A DNA stretch of 34,738 nt from Chitinophaga pinensis (GTDB taxonomy: Bacteria; Bacteroidota; Bacteroidia; SXHM01): assembly GCA_945870105.1 (NCBI GenBank), contig CAMBRL010000020.1, positions 1-34,738 of the forward strand. Direction: 5' to 3'. The position numbers and the translations under genes were made by a program. Positions 24,418 through 32,632 of the stretch are shown here, one piece after another. A model generated the notes under the pieces. The model saw only the letters and a program-made list of their open reading frames with translations. It searched no databases and had not been told where the DNA came from. Numbering within the stretch: position 1 is the stretch's first letter; each line of letters starts with the position of its first letter.

Positions 24418-24786
24418 ATGCTAACAATAATAGAAACCGAAAAAACACCTTCTGTAAGATTTAACAAGCAAACAAGCGTACTGGATATTTCAGGCAAATC
24501 ACTTACCGAAAATGCTTTTGAATTTTACAAACCGCTGCTCGAAAAAATTAAAGAATATATAAATGCTCCCTGTGAGCAAACTACCGTAAACATAAAATTC
24601 GAATACTTTAACACCTCTTCATCAAAGTCAATGATGGATTTAATTCTTGCGTTTGAACCTCTGCAAAAACAAGGTAAGTTAACAATAAACTGGTTTTGTG
24701 AATCTGACGATGATGATATGTTTGAAGTTGCCGAAGATTTTAAAGACAAAACCAAAATGTCTATCAACATCATACCTGTTGATTAA
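24418..24786 (+). CDS. SiaC-family regulatory phosphoprotein (DUF1987), paralogue 2
   Basis: 122 residues with the same landmarks as the gene at 12996: TEKTPSVRF at the N-terminus, FEYFNTSSSKSMMD (phospho-acceptor region) and WFCESDDDDMFEVAED. The two differ at many positions, so this is an old duplication, not a recent copy. It is a cytosolic partner-switching protein by homology to Pseudomonas SiaC. No kinase (SiaB-like) or phosphatase (SiaA-like) lies beside it. A TACCCTTG element (24356-24363, one mismatch to TAnnTTTG) may be its -7 box. Confidence 0.88.
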   Translation: MLTIIETEKTPSVRFNKQTSVLDISGKSLTENAFEFYKPLLEKIKEYINAPCEQTTVNIKFEYFNTSSSKSMMDLILAFEPLQKQGKLTINWFCESDDDDMFEVAEDFKDKTKMSINIIPVD

Positions 24787-24858
24787 TTAACACAGGTCGT
24801 TCAGAGAGAATTTGTAAATTAGCCACCCTTTAATTTACAATTCAGGATTTGCCTCTTA

Positions 24859-25254
24859 ATGAATAAGACCAAACACATTTTTATTTGTGCTTTTCTTTTC
24901 TTTCTGCTTTCTGCTACCGAAAGCCTTTTTGCTCAGGGTAGTCCTCGTAATACAACTCCCGGAACTCATTATAAGCAAAAACACTCAAATAAAGGCACTA
25001 ACCGTTATTCTTCTCCTGCTTCATCCGGCACTGTTAAAACTGACAATCCTGATGCTGCTAACGACAGTATTGCAAACCTAAAAACAGGCTCAGCTGCAAA
25101 AACAGAGTTTATGAAAAAATCAGGTTTCCCCATGGGACGCCCCGGTTATATTTTAGACTATATTGTGCCGCTTGATAAAGGTGGTTGTGATTGTGTGCCA
25201 AACATGCAATGGATAACCATTGAAGCAGCAAAAGCGCAAGGTAAATTAGAGTAA
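24859..25254 (+). CDS. Secreted HNH-like protein with a substituted catalytic His, 131 aa
   Basis: A signal peptide (residues 1-25, ending LFA before QG) is followed by a low-complexity Ser/Thr/Asn linker and a short HNH-like module at 85-131: GFPMGRPGYILDYIVPLDKGG, then CDCVPNMQW and EAAKAQGK. In the usual family (GYVVDHIxPLxxGGxDxPxNMQWQT) the first catalytic residue is the His of DHI; here it is Tyr101 in DY-IVPL. N115 and the rest of the fold are kept. Nuclease activity is thus doubtful. It begins 72 bases after the SiaC gene and ends 39 bases before the Gly-rich surface protein gene. Confidence 0.75.
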   Translation: MNKTKHIFICAFLFFLLSATESLFAQGSPRNTTPGTHYKQKHSNKGTNRYSSPASSGTVKTDNPDAANDSIANLKTGSAAKTEFMKKSGFPMGRPGYILDYIVPLDKGGCDCVPNMQWITIEAAKAQGKLE

Positions 25255-25293
25255 TCTCCAACAACTAATTATTAGTAATTCAATCTTATAAAA

Positions 25294-27789
25294 ATGAAAA
25301 AAAATCTACAACTACTTTTTACTGTCATCATCTCATTAGCACTTACCTCTTCTGCACATGCGCAGCAGAGTTGCTCGTTCATCATTCACGTTGATGGTAC
25401 CAATGGAATTAATGATACCGGCTGCGGGAGTGAAGGAGCGCCCTGTGCCACCATCGGTGCAGGTATCACCAGAGCTGTTGACGAAGGATTTACGGATGTG
25501 CGTATTTCGGCAGGCACTTATACTGAAGTTATTCAACTTGCTGATGGCATTAATCTTTGGGGCGGCTTTGATGCACAATGGGCTGTTAGCGGTTTAACAG
25601 CCGTTTACGGTGGATTATACAACGGAGAATACTATACCATAAATGCTGATGCTATCAACACACCAACTGTCATCTCTGATTTTGAAGTTTTTGCACCCAA
25701 TGCTACTATTCCCGGAAAGAGTTCATATGGACTGCATATTACCAACAGCACCGGTCTTAAGTTTCAGCGGGTAACTGTTCATGGCGGTGCGGGAGCAGAT
25801 GGTCTTGCCGGTCTTAATGGTACCAATGCTACTGTTCTTGCTCTTGTCGGAGGTAATGGCGGAAATTCTGATGAATTCAACACTGCGTGCAATGACGGTA
25901 ATTCGGGTGGGGGAGGAAGCGGTGCAACAACATCCGGTTACCCGGCAACAGCAGGAGGTAACGGTGGTCGCGGAGGTTATATGGATAGTGATTGCAGTGG
26001 TTTTCCTGATCTGGATGCCACAGACGGAATTGCGGGCTCAAATGCTGCTTCGTATGTTATAAACAGTTTTGGCTACAGAGGTGCGGGAGGTGGAACGTGT
26101 TCAGCAGGCAGCAATGGAAATGACGGACAAACCATTCATGGTACCGGAGGAGCTGGTGCCACGCAGTCTGCCAATGTAGTAGGATTGTTTTTTGCCCCCA
26201 CAGAGGGCAACGATGGCGTGCTTGGTGTTAACGGCACCGGTGGAGGTGGTGGTGGTGGTTCAGGCGGCTGCGATTCGGGTACAGATTCTTATGGTGCAGG
26301 TGGTGGAGGTGGCGGTTCAGGCGGTATTGCTTCTGAGGTTGCAGGTTCAGGAGGCATGTCGGGAGGCAACAGCGCAGCAGTTTTTATGCTATTGTCTACC
26401 TGCGCTTTTGTTGATTGCGAAATTATTCTTGGCACCGCAGGAAACGCTGGCAGTGGCGGTGCTTCAGGTTTAGGATCAATTGGTGGTTCAGGCGGAATAG
26501 GCGGAATAGGAATAGGAACAGGTGCAGGCGGAAATGGCGGCAAGGGTGGTGATGGCGGAAACAGTGGTGCAGGTGGTGGTGGTGCAGGTGGTTCTGCTTA
26601 TGGTTTTTATGGAGATAATTCGGTTGTCAATCGTTCAGGCACCAACGTGAGTGGAGGTGCAGCAGGAACACTTGGAAATGGTGGTTCAGGAACTCCTGTC
26701 GGTCTTGAAGGTAGCAATGGAACTTCGGGAAGTGTTGAACAGTTCGGTGGTTCTTTAACCGATAACATAACTACTCTTACTTTGGAAGAAGACCCTTGCA
26801 TCGAAATTATTACAGCCGACCTATCGGTACTTGAGTTCTGCGCAGGAGAAACCACAACAGTGGATTACAATGCAGTAGGCAGTTTTTCAAACGGCAATAC
26901 ATTTACAGCCCAACTTTCAGATGAGAATGGTGATTTTTCATTACCCGTTGATATCGGTTTTGTTACTTCTACTACTTCAGGAAATATCACAGTGGTTCTG
27001 CCGGCTAACGCTGTGGGTGGATCAGGCTACAGAATTCGTGTGGTTTCATCGGCCACACCTTCAATAGGAACAGATAATTCAACGGACATTGTTATTAATC
27101 CGTTGCCGCCTGTGACAGCAAATGCTTCTGTCGCATCAGTTTGTTCAGGAAATCAGGTAACGCTTAACGGTGGTGGGGCAGATAGCTATGCCTGGAATAA
27201 CAATGTTGATAATTGGGTAGCTTTTGTTCCAACTTCAAGCAGCTATTATACCGTTACAGGAACTGACCTAACAACCGGCTGCATCAATATGGATTCTGTA
27301 TTTGTTACTGTTGTAGAACTTCCGGATACATCGGTTGTGCAGAATGGAAATCAGCTGCAGGCGGTGTTAAGCGGTGCTGCTTATCAATGGGTAGATTGCA
27401 ATAACAACTATGCACCGCTTGATGGTTTTACTTTCGCATCATTTGACCCGGCAACATCGGGAAGCTATGCCGTAATTGTTACGCAAAATAATTGCAGCGA
27501 TACTTCATCATGCTATCCTTTATTGATTACCGATATAAAAGAGGTGTCATTGAATCACATCGTTACTATTTACCCTAATCCATCACCTGACGGCAGGATT
27601 AATATTGTCTGTCAGTCGCAGGTTGATGCAGCAATTGATGTATTTGACGTAACCGGAAAATTAGTGCTCAGCAACTATTTGCCAGCTCACGGAAAAACGA
27701 GTATCCGAATTAAAGGGAAAGGAATGTTTTTTGTGCGTGCATTATTTTCTGATGGCAGCGTAAATGTGCAAAAGGTGTTGGTTTATTAA
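25294..27789 (+). CDS. Glycine-rich T9SS surface protein, 831 aa
   Basis: A signal peptide (cut near AHA, then QQS) is followed by a beta-helix-like part (about 25-155; GTYTEVIQLADGINLWGGF) resembling DUF1565/pectin-lyase-like repeats. Then comes a long glycine-rich region (about 160-480) full of GGNGG, GGGGSG and GGAGG runs, two Ig/PKD-like segments (VSVCSGNQVTLNGGGADSYAW), and a type A sorting domain from IYPNPSPDGRINI (about 755) to KVLVY. It should be exported by T9SS and held at the surface. The Gly-rich region could form polyglycine-II-like bundles. Function, such as adhesin or matrix component, is not known. Confidence 0.85.
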   Translation: MKKNLQLLFTVIISLALTSSAHAQQSCSFIIHVDGTNGINDTGCGSEGAPCATIGAGITRAVDEGFTDVRISAGTYTEVIQLADGINLWGGFDAQWAVSGLTAVYGGLYNGEYYTINADAINTPTVISDFEVFAPNATIPGKSSYGLHITNSTGLKFQRVTVHGGAGADGLAGLNGTNATVLALVGGNGGNSDEFNTACNDGNSGGGGSGATTSGYPATAGGNGGRGGYMDSDCSGFPDLDATDGIAGSNAASYVINSFGYRGAGGGTCSAGSNGNDGQTIHGTGGAGATQSANVVGLFFAPTEGNDGVLGVNGTGGGGGGGSGGCDSGTDSYGAGGGGGGSGGIASEVAGSGGMSGGNSAAVFMLLSTCAFVDCEIILGTAGNAGSGGASGLGSIGGSGGIGGIGIGTGAGGNGGKGGDGGNSGAGGGGAGGSAYGFYGDNSVVNRSGTNVSGGAAGTLGNGGSGTPVGLEGSNGTSGSVEQFGGSLTDNITTLTLEEDPCIEIITADLSVLEFCAGETTTVDYNAVGSFSNGNTFTAQLSDENGDFSLPVDIGFVTSTTSGNITVVLPANAVGGSGYRIRVVSSATPSIGTDNSTDIVINPLPPVTANASVASVCSGNQVTLNGGGADSYAWNNNVDNWVAFVPTSSSYYTVTGTDLTTGCINMDSVFVTVVELPDTSVVQNGNQLQAVLSGAAYQWVDCNNNYAPLDGFTFASFDPATSGSYAVIVTQNNCSDTSSCYPLLITDIKEVSLNHIVTIYPNPSPDGRINIVCQSQVDAAIDVFDVTGKLVLSNYLPAHGKTSIRIKGKGMFFVRALFSDGSVNVQKVLVY

Positions 27790-27805
27790 GCGTTTGTTTT
27801 TCTTT

Positions 27806-29020
27806 ATGCGCCATTTAATTCTTTTGCTCACAGCCTTTGTCTTCTGCTTTTATTCTGCGGATGCAAGCAACAGAATATTACCCGATACCGCTAAAGTAAC
27901 GGCAAGGGTGCCTGATACCTTTTTGGAGCTTAGAATAAGTAACGATTCTGTTTCAAAGAATAGTTTACTCAACGAAAAGATTATTGACCTTGTAAATGTT
28001 GATGAGCGCGATAAAAGAACCCCAACTCCTTATACTACTCATCAGGGCGGTATTATTGGTGGCTGGATTGTTCGCAGTTTAGGTTTTTACTGGAAGGCTG
28101 TAGACCGTAAGAGGCATAAATTTGTGGGTACTAACAGACACGGAGTTTCACTTCCGGGTAAGAAAGATCAACTTACAGAACATGATATAAATTTCAATCT
28201 TACTCCTCATTTGCCTGCATATCTCAGTTTGGTTTATGATGGCAGCATTGCACAAAGCAAGCGAAGACAATTCAAACGCGCTGACAATACCGATATAACA
28301 ATACCCCCTTATATTGCCCCAACTGCCGAAACTGCTGATGCGTATGAAATGCATTGCGAACTTACTCCGCCAAAACGGATGCGCGATTCGCTGAATGTGC
28401 TCTTCTATCCCTGCATGCACGGATGCAATCTTGACCAGCATCCCAATTTTTTTGACATGAAACCTACCATGGGTATGTATGGCATATTTGTGCTGGATTG
28501 CAATCACTCATGCCATCCCGAAATTCACCCTTATGAATGGCTGTGGTGGCTTCGCCTTACCGAAAAAGAAAAAGCAGCTGGTAATTTTAATAAAGACTGG
28601 ATGATTGGTTTTTTTAAAGAAAGCAGCAACCGCTTTATTCACTGGACTTTTCCTCCGCGCGTTGGAACCATAGCTGTTCCTTTTATTTTCAAAACTTCAG
28701 AAACAAAAAGCTATCTCAAACTGAATGAAATTGTAAAAGGAAAGTTTCGCCCAAATGGAATTAAACGCATGGATGGTTTGCCTGAACAAACCACTCAGTT
28801 TAATTTTACGGATACTATTATTCCTGTTATGCTCCCAAACGGAAAATCTTTCCCGCTTCAACTGAAGACAGAAAATGTAACAAATACCTCAGCACTTAAA
28901 TGGTGGCTTAGTGATTTACAAACCGATGAATCTAATGAATGGGTTTGGGGCTACTTTAACATGGTAGTAAGTGTTAAAGATGGTTACACTGCCCGACTGG
29001 AAAGTGTGGCTAAAGAATAA
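27806..29020 (+). CDS. Secreted protein of unknown function, 404 aa, with a Cys/His-rich core
   Basis: Signal peptide from ATG 27806 (MRHLILLLTAFVFCFYS, cut near DA-SN); the frame is open further upstream into the previous gene, but that start lacks a signal. The middle holds a dense set of possible metal ligands: H183-C184, C203-x-H205-G-C207, and D231-C-N-H234-S-C236-H237-P-E239-I-H241-P-x-E244, followed by WLWWLR. The HPEIHP segment suggests a metal-dependent hydrolase, or disulfide-braced domain, but I recognise no family. It begins 16 bases after the Gly-rich surface protein gene and is probably co-transcribed. Confidence 0.7.
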   Translation: MRHLILLLTAFVFCFYSADASNRILPDTAKVTARVPDTFLELRISNDSVSKNSLLNEKIIDLVNVDERDKRTPTPYTTHQGGIIGGWIVRSLGFYWKAVDRKRHKFVGTNRHGVSLPGKKDQLTEHDINFNLTPHLPAYLSLVYDGSIAQSKRRQFKRADNTDITIPPYIAPTAETADAYEMHCELTPPKRMRDSLNVLFYPCMHGCNLDQHPNFFDMKPTMGMYGIFVLDCNHSCHPEIHPYEWLWWLRLTEKEKAAGNFNKDWMIGFFKESSNRFIHWTFPPRVGTIAVPFIFKTSETKSYLKLNEIVKGKFRPNGIKRMDGLPEQTTQFNFTDTIIPVMLPNGKSFPLQLKTENVTNTSALKWWLSDLQTDESNEWVWGYFNMVVSVKDGYTARLESVAKE

Positions 29021-29062
29021 TTTTTGTTCGCAGTTTTCTGATTAGCCTGCTATAAATCTGGA

Positions 29063-29479
29063 TTAGTTTACAGGAAAATCTATGTTTAAATCCTTCTTAA
29101 GAATATCGGATATAATCTGTTTTGAGAGAGGTTTCTGATAATAGCGTTCTACCTCATTAGTTAACGATTTTGTAATATCTTGTATACTGGTTGAACTGGT
29201 AAGGTGCACTATTATTGTTCTCTGCTGATTAAATACAGGTATATCCATAACCTCTGAAACAAATTCATGTCCATTCATTTTGGGCATATTGATGTCCACA
29301 AAAATCAAGTCTGGGAAATCGTATTTGTTTTCAATATTCTACAGGTATTTCAAAGCTTCTTCTTCCTGAGTGAAAAATAAAGCCTCATTGGCAAACTGCA
29401 TTTTTTCTACAATGTATTTATGGTAATCAGTTGTTGCCTCATCATCATCAATAAATACAACTTTGTTAATTTTTTCCAT
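29063..29479 (-). pseudogene. Response regulator receiver domain interrupted by an amber codon
   Basis: One frame runs from ATG 29479 (or ATG 29485) to the TAA at 29063. It has all receiver-domain residues: FIDDDEAT (acid pocket), LIFVDINMPKMNG (phospho-acceptor Asp), VHLTSST (Thr) and YYQKPL (Lys). A TAG at 29341-29339, codon 47, splits it; a CAG (Gln) at this place would fit KYL-x-NIENKYDFP. No other lesion is seen. The product would be 138 aa, a stand-alone CheY-like protein, and it is divergent from the histidine kinase that may be its partner. Recent nonsense mutation, read-through or a sequencing error are all possible. Confidence 0.85.
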
Positions 29480-29547
29480 TTTCATATTTTCTTAGTTGTA
29501 ACTATACGGCAGTTATCTACGTTTTGTTTCAAAACCCATTTTTATCT

Positions 29548-30756
29548 ATGCTAAAGCCTGAACTTCCGGTAAACGAGTCTCAACGAATAGAATCTCTTAA
29601 TAGTTATGATATTCTTGATACACTTCCGGAGAACGATTATGATGAAATTACTCAATTAGCATCACAAATTTGTAATACTCCAATTTCACTAATCAGTTTA
29701 ATTGATCCAGAGCGGCAATGGTTTAAATCACATCACGGACTTGGGGCAACCGAAACACCACGGGAGTTTGCATTCTGTGCTCATGCTATTCTTGAACCCG
29801 ACAAGATATTTGTTGTAAACGATGCATATAAAGATGTCCGTTTTTCAGACAACCCTTTAGTTGTAGGAGATCCTAATGTTGTTTTCTATACAGGCGTTCC
29901 ACTTGTAAATACTGAAGGTCTTGCTTTAGGCACACTTTGTACAATTGATCATAAACCACGCGAATTGTCTCAGTCGCAAATAAGTTCATTAAAGATATTG
30001 GCTCATACTGTTGTTAATTTAATGGAATTAAGAAAGTCAAATATTGCATTGCAAAAAACAAAGCGAGAGCTTGAATCCCGAAATTCAGAGCTTGAGAATT
30101 TTGCTTACGTTATTTCGCATGATATAAAATCGCCTCTTATTAATATCATGTCTTTTACAGAGCTGTTAAAGAATGACTATTATGAAAGTTTTGACGAGAA
30201 TGGTATCAAGTATTTAGATTATCTGCACCAATCGTCAGAAAAATTAAATACCATGGTAGATGGCTTACTTTCCTATTGCCGAGGCGAGCGATTATTAGCA
30301 ACAAAAAATGAAGTTTTTAAAATAAATGATTTACTGCAATCACTTATTCCCTTATTAAGCAAATCAGAAGATTTCAAAATCAATTATCCTGAAAGTAAAA
30401 AGACAATTAAAGGAAACAAAGTAGTGTTGGAACATATTTTATTAAACCTTTTCAATAACAGCATTAAATACAATGATAAAGATGAAATCCTTGTTGACTT
30501 TGATTTTAGTGAGGATAATGAGTATTACTATTTTACTGTAACTGACAACGGACGAGGAATTGCAAAAGAGCATCAGAATAAAATATTTAATCTTTTTGCC
30601 AACCTTGGAATTAAAGATCGATTTGGAAATAAAGGGACAGGGATTGGATTAACTGCGGTAAAAAAATTCGTTGAATCGCTTGGCGGTACAATTAACTTAT
30701 CCTCTGAAGTAGGGAAAGGAACCACAATTAATTTTACAATAAAAAAGGAGAAATAA
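29548..30756 (+). CDS. GAF-domain sensor histidine kinase
   Basis: 402 residues from ATG 29548. GAF domain at about 25-165 (ISLISLIDPERQWFKSHHG, then AFCAHAI, the common signature of this GAF subgroup). A helical linker follows, then HisKA with the phospho-accepting His191 in VISHDIKSP, then the HATPase domain with the N box (NLFNNSIKYN), G1 (DNGRGI), F box and G2 (GTGIGL). No membrane segment, so a cytosolic sensor; the GAF ligand cannot be told. The broken receiver gene is divergent from it with 62 bases between. A bacteriophytochrome-like light role is unlikely since no PHY domain is present. Confidence 0.92.
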   Translation: MLKPELPVNESQRIESLNSYDILDTLPENDYDEITQLASQICNTPISLISLIDPERQWFKSHHGLGATETPREFAFCAHAILEPDKIFVVNDAYKDVRFSDNPLVVGDPNVVFYTGVPLVNTEGLALGTLCTIDHKPRELSQSQISSLKILAHTVVNLMELRKSNIALQKTKRELESRNSELENFAYVISHDIKSPLINIMSFTELLKNDYYESFDENGIKYLDYLHQSSEKLNTMVDGLLSYCRGERLLATKNEVFKINDLLQSLIPLLSKSEDFKINYPESKKTIKGNKVVLEHILLNLFNNSIKYNDKDEILVDFDFSEDNEYYYFTVTDNGRGIAKEHQNKIFNLFANLGIKDRFGNKGTGIGLTAVKKFVESLGGTINLSSEVGKGTTINFTIKKEK

Positions 30757-31015
30757 TATTTCGCAATATCTCTATGCCGAATTTTCAGATTTAAATATTT
30801 ATTCTAATCCCGTTTCAAATGAATTAATTATTGAACCGGTAGGAACAAAAGCGGCAATAGCATTTGAAATTTCAAATTCATCAGGATAGGTCGTTATTAA
30901 AAGTATTGCAAATGGAAAAACAATAATTCCAGCAGTTTCGCTTCGGGCAGGTATTTATTTTATAAAACTCTCAGATGGCACTGCTGCCGAATTCAGAAAA
31001 CTGATTAAACAGTAG
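30752..31015 (+). pseudogene. Remnant of a T9SS type A C-terminal domain
   Basis: Read in one frame from 30752: FSDLNIYSNPVSNELIIEP (the IYPNP-type start of a sorting domain), FEISNSSG, a TAG at 30887-30889, VVIKSI, then LRAGIYFIKLSDG and FRKLIKQ ending in TAG. The amber stands where SSG-Q-VV is usual. There is no start or N-terminal cargo: the frame enters from the end of the kinase gene, so this is the tail of a protein lost by deletion. It follows the kinase stop directly. Confidence 0.8.
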
Positions 31016-31101
31016 ATCTGGTTTTTATACTGTTTATGTGTGCATGATATTAATCATGTGATAAGCTAATGCATGTCACTTTCTTGTCATCTGGGTTGCG
31101 C

Positions 31102-31109
31102 TATTTTTG
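31102..31109 (+). promoter_or_regulatory. Promoter -7 box of the small lipoprotein gene
   Basis: TATTTTTG fits TAnnTTTG; it predicts transcription near 31116, about 20 bases before the ATG at 31136. This favours ATG 31136 over the in-frame ATG at 31073, which would lie upstream of the promoter. Confidence 0.5.
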
Positions 31110-31135
31110 GCGTACAAATCAAAACAATCAAAACC

Positions 31136-31459
31136 ATGAAAAAAGTAACACTTTCCTTTTTAGCATTAATACTACTCTCAATGTCATCTTGCGTAAAGCA
31201 GGAAGACGATGATAATAATTGTCCGCAGGCAGGATATGGTTGGTTTAAAGTAACCAATGGTTCATTAGGTACCGTGCAGCGCATGATGATTGACGGAACT
31301 AATTACGGCACAATGGATCCTGGTGATGATATGAATATTCCTTTACCTGCCGGTCAACATGATTATATATTTGAAGGCATAAGTGGTGGTTCCGGTTGCA
31401 GTGCAGCAACAGTAACCATTGTTGAGTGCCAGACCGAAGGTCGCCAGTGCAACTACTAA
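31136..31459 (+). CDS. Small secreted lipoprotein, 107 aa
   Basis: An N-terminal lipoprotein signal (MKKVTLSFLALILLSMSSC, Cys19 as the lipid anchor) is followed by an acidic linker (KQEDDDNN) and a small beta domain with four further Cys (CPQAGYGWFKV, GSGCSAATVTIVECQ, RQCNY), probably two disulfides. Such short, Cys-paired Bacteroidota lipoproteins are common and of unknown role. The gene has its own promoter and terminator, so it is monocistronic. Confidence 0.8.
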   Translation: MKKVTLSFLALILLSMSSCVKQEDDDNNCPQAGYGWFKVTNGSLGTVQRMMIDGTNYGTMDPGDDMNIPLPAGQHDYIFEGISGGSGCSAATVTIVECQTEGRQCNY

Positions 31460-31481
31460 AAGTAGAATAGCTTTAGGTAAT

Positions 31482-31517
31482 GAGGCAGTTCTCGCAAAGA
31501 GGCTGCCTCTTTTTTTA
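31482..31517 (+). terminator. Intrinsic terminator after the small lipoprotein gene
   Basis: A 7-bp GC-rich stem (GAGGCAG with CTGCCTC) around a 14-base loop is followed directly by eight T's (31510-31517). It is 22 bases past the stop and in front of the promoter of the export operon. Confidence 0.85.
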
Positions 31518-31520
31518 GGT

Positions 31521-31528
31521 TATATTTC
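31521..31528 (+). promoter_or_regulatory. Probable promoter of the ABC export operon
   Basis: TATATTTC, one mismatch to TAnnTTTG, directly after the terminator and 25 bases before the ATG of the adaptor gene. Expected start of transcription is near 31535. Confidence 0.4.
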
Positions 31529-31552
31529 GTTTCTTTGCAAAAACATTTATTT

Positions 31553-32632
31553 ATGTTTAAAAAACTATCTTTTTTCTTTCTTGCTTTTCTTATTGTTTCC
31601 TGCAAAAGCAAAAAGGAAACCATCAAACCTGAAGTTTCTTCTATCACCGAATCGGTTTATGCTTCCGGAATTATCAAGAGTAAAAATCAGTATCAGGTTT
31701 TTCCTTCGGTAAGCGGCATAGTAGATTCGGTTTTTGTTACTGAAGGAGATTCTGTAAAATCAGGTTCTGTAATTCTTATTATTTCGGGTAAGGCGCAGAA
31801 GTTAAATAAAGAACTTGCTCAGCTTTCTGCTGCTTATACAGATGCCGAAGCCAATAAAGGGAAATTGAACGATGCTGCAATGCTGAGAGAACTGGCTAAA
31901 AACAAAATGCAGAATGATTCATTGTTATATTTCCGTCAGAAAAATTTATGGGAGAAACAGATTGGTAGCAAAACAGAATTGGAGCAACGACAACTGGCTT
32001 ATTTTAATTCTAAAACTGCTTATAACTCTGCTCTGATAAAATACGATGATCTTAAACGTCAGCTTGATTTTACTTCGGCACAGTCAAAGAAAAACCTTCA
32101 GTTGTCTGGTGTTCTTGAAAACGATTATTCCGTTGAAAGTGATATTAACGGCATTGTTTACAGCGTACTGAAATCAAAAGGTGAAATAGCGAGTCCGCAA
32201 ACTCCAATTGCCATTATTGGTGATGCACGTGACTTTATTCTTGAAATGCAGGTAGATGAATACGACATACTGAAACTTAAAAAAAATCAGAAAGTGATTG
32301 TGCGTTTAGACAGCTACAAAGGAAAAGTCTTTGAAGCGTCAATCTCTAAAATAAATCCGTTGATGAATGAGCGGAGTAAAACCTTTTTGGTGGAAGCCAT
32401 TTTTATAACCCAGCCCGAAATACTGTATCCAAATATCAGTTTTGAAGCCAGCGTGGTTATTCAGGAAAAACAAAATGTGCTGCTTATTCCGCGCAATTTT
32501 ATGCTGAATGATTCGATGGTATTGAAAGTTGAGGATGAAAAAGTAATAATCCGAACAGGACTTAAAGACTACCAAAAAATTGAAGTTCTTTCAGGTATTA
32601 CCGCAGAAGACGAATTGGTTAAGCCTGAATAA
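31553..32632 (+). CDS. Lipoprotein adaptor of an ABC/RND-type efflux system (HlyD/MacA-like)
   Basis: 359 residues. Start at ATG 31553, giving a lipoprotein signal with LIVSC (Cys17). The adaptor order is visible: first half of the lipoyl/barrel-sandwich domain (ASGIIKSKNQYQVFPSVSGI, with VDSVFVTEGDSVKSGSVILI), a helical hairpin at about 85-175 (QKLNKELAQLSAAYTDAEAN), the second half (SDINGIVYSVLKSKGEIASP), then a beta-barrel (LEMQVDEYDILKLKKNQKV). It bridges the inner-membrane permease to an outer-membrane partner, not seen here. The stop overlaps the next ATG by one base (TAATG), so translation is coupled. Confidence 0.9.
   Translation: MFKKLSFFFLAFLIVSCKSKKETIKPEVSSITESVYASGIIKSKNQYQVFPSVSGIVDSVFVTEGDSVKSGSVILIISGKAQKLNKELAQLSAAYTDAEANKGKLNDAAMLRELAKNKMQNDSLLYFRQKNLWEKQIGSKTELEQRQLAYFNSKTAYNSALIKYDDLKRQLDFTSAQSKKNLQLSGVLENDYSVESDINGIVYSVLKSKGEIASPQTPIAIIGDARDFILEMQVDEYDILKLKKNQKVIVRLDSYKGKVFEASISKINPLMNERSKTFLVEAIFITQPEILYPNISFEASVVIQEKQNVLLIPRNFMLNDSMVLKVEDEKVIIRTGLKDYQKIEVLSGITAEDELVKPE

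Noticed and set aside
25264-25276. ACTAAT-T-ATTAGT dyad before the Gly-rich surface protein gene
   Set aside because: Short and AT-rich, likely by chance in an AT-rich leader; no promoter box is associated.
26289-26543. Pro-rich reverse frame inside the Gly-rich gene
   Set aside because: Complement of Gly codons gives Pro codons; no start context or signal.
29063-29308. A separate 81-aa protein starting at TTG 29308
   Set aside because: It is the second half of the receiver domain; the first half is in the same frame before the amber codon.
29063-31015. TAG reassigned to an amino acid
   Set aside because: Several intact genes in this window end with TAG at the expected family length (hemE, esterase, 965-aa protein).
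31073-31135. Upstream ATG for the small lipoprotein
   Set aside because: It would put 21 residues before the lipoprotein signal and lies upstream of the promoter box.
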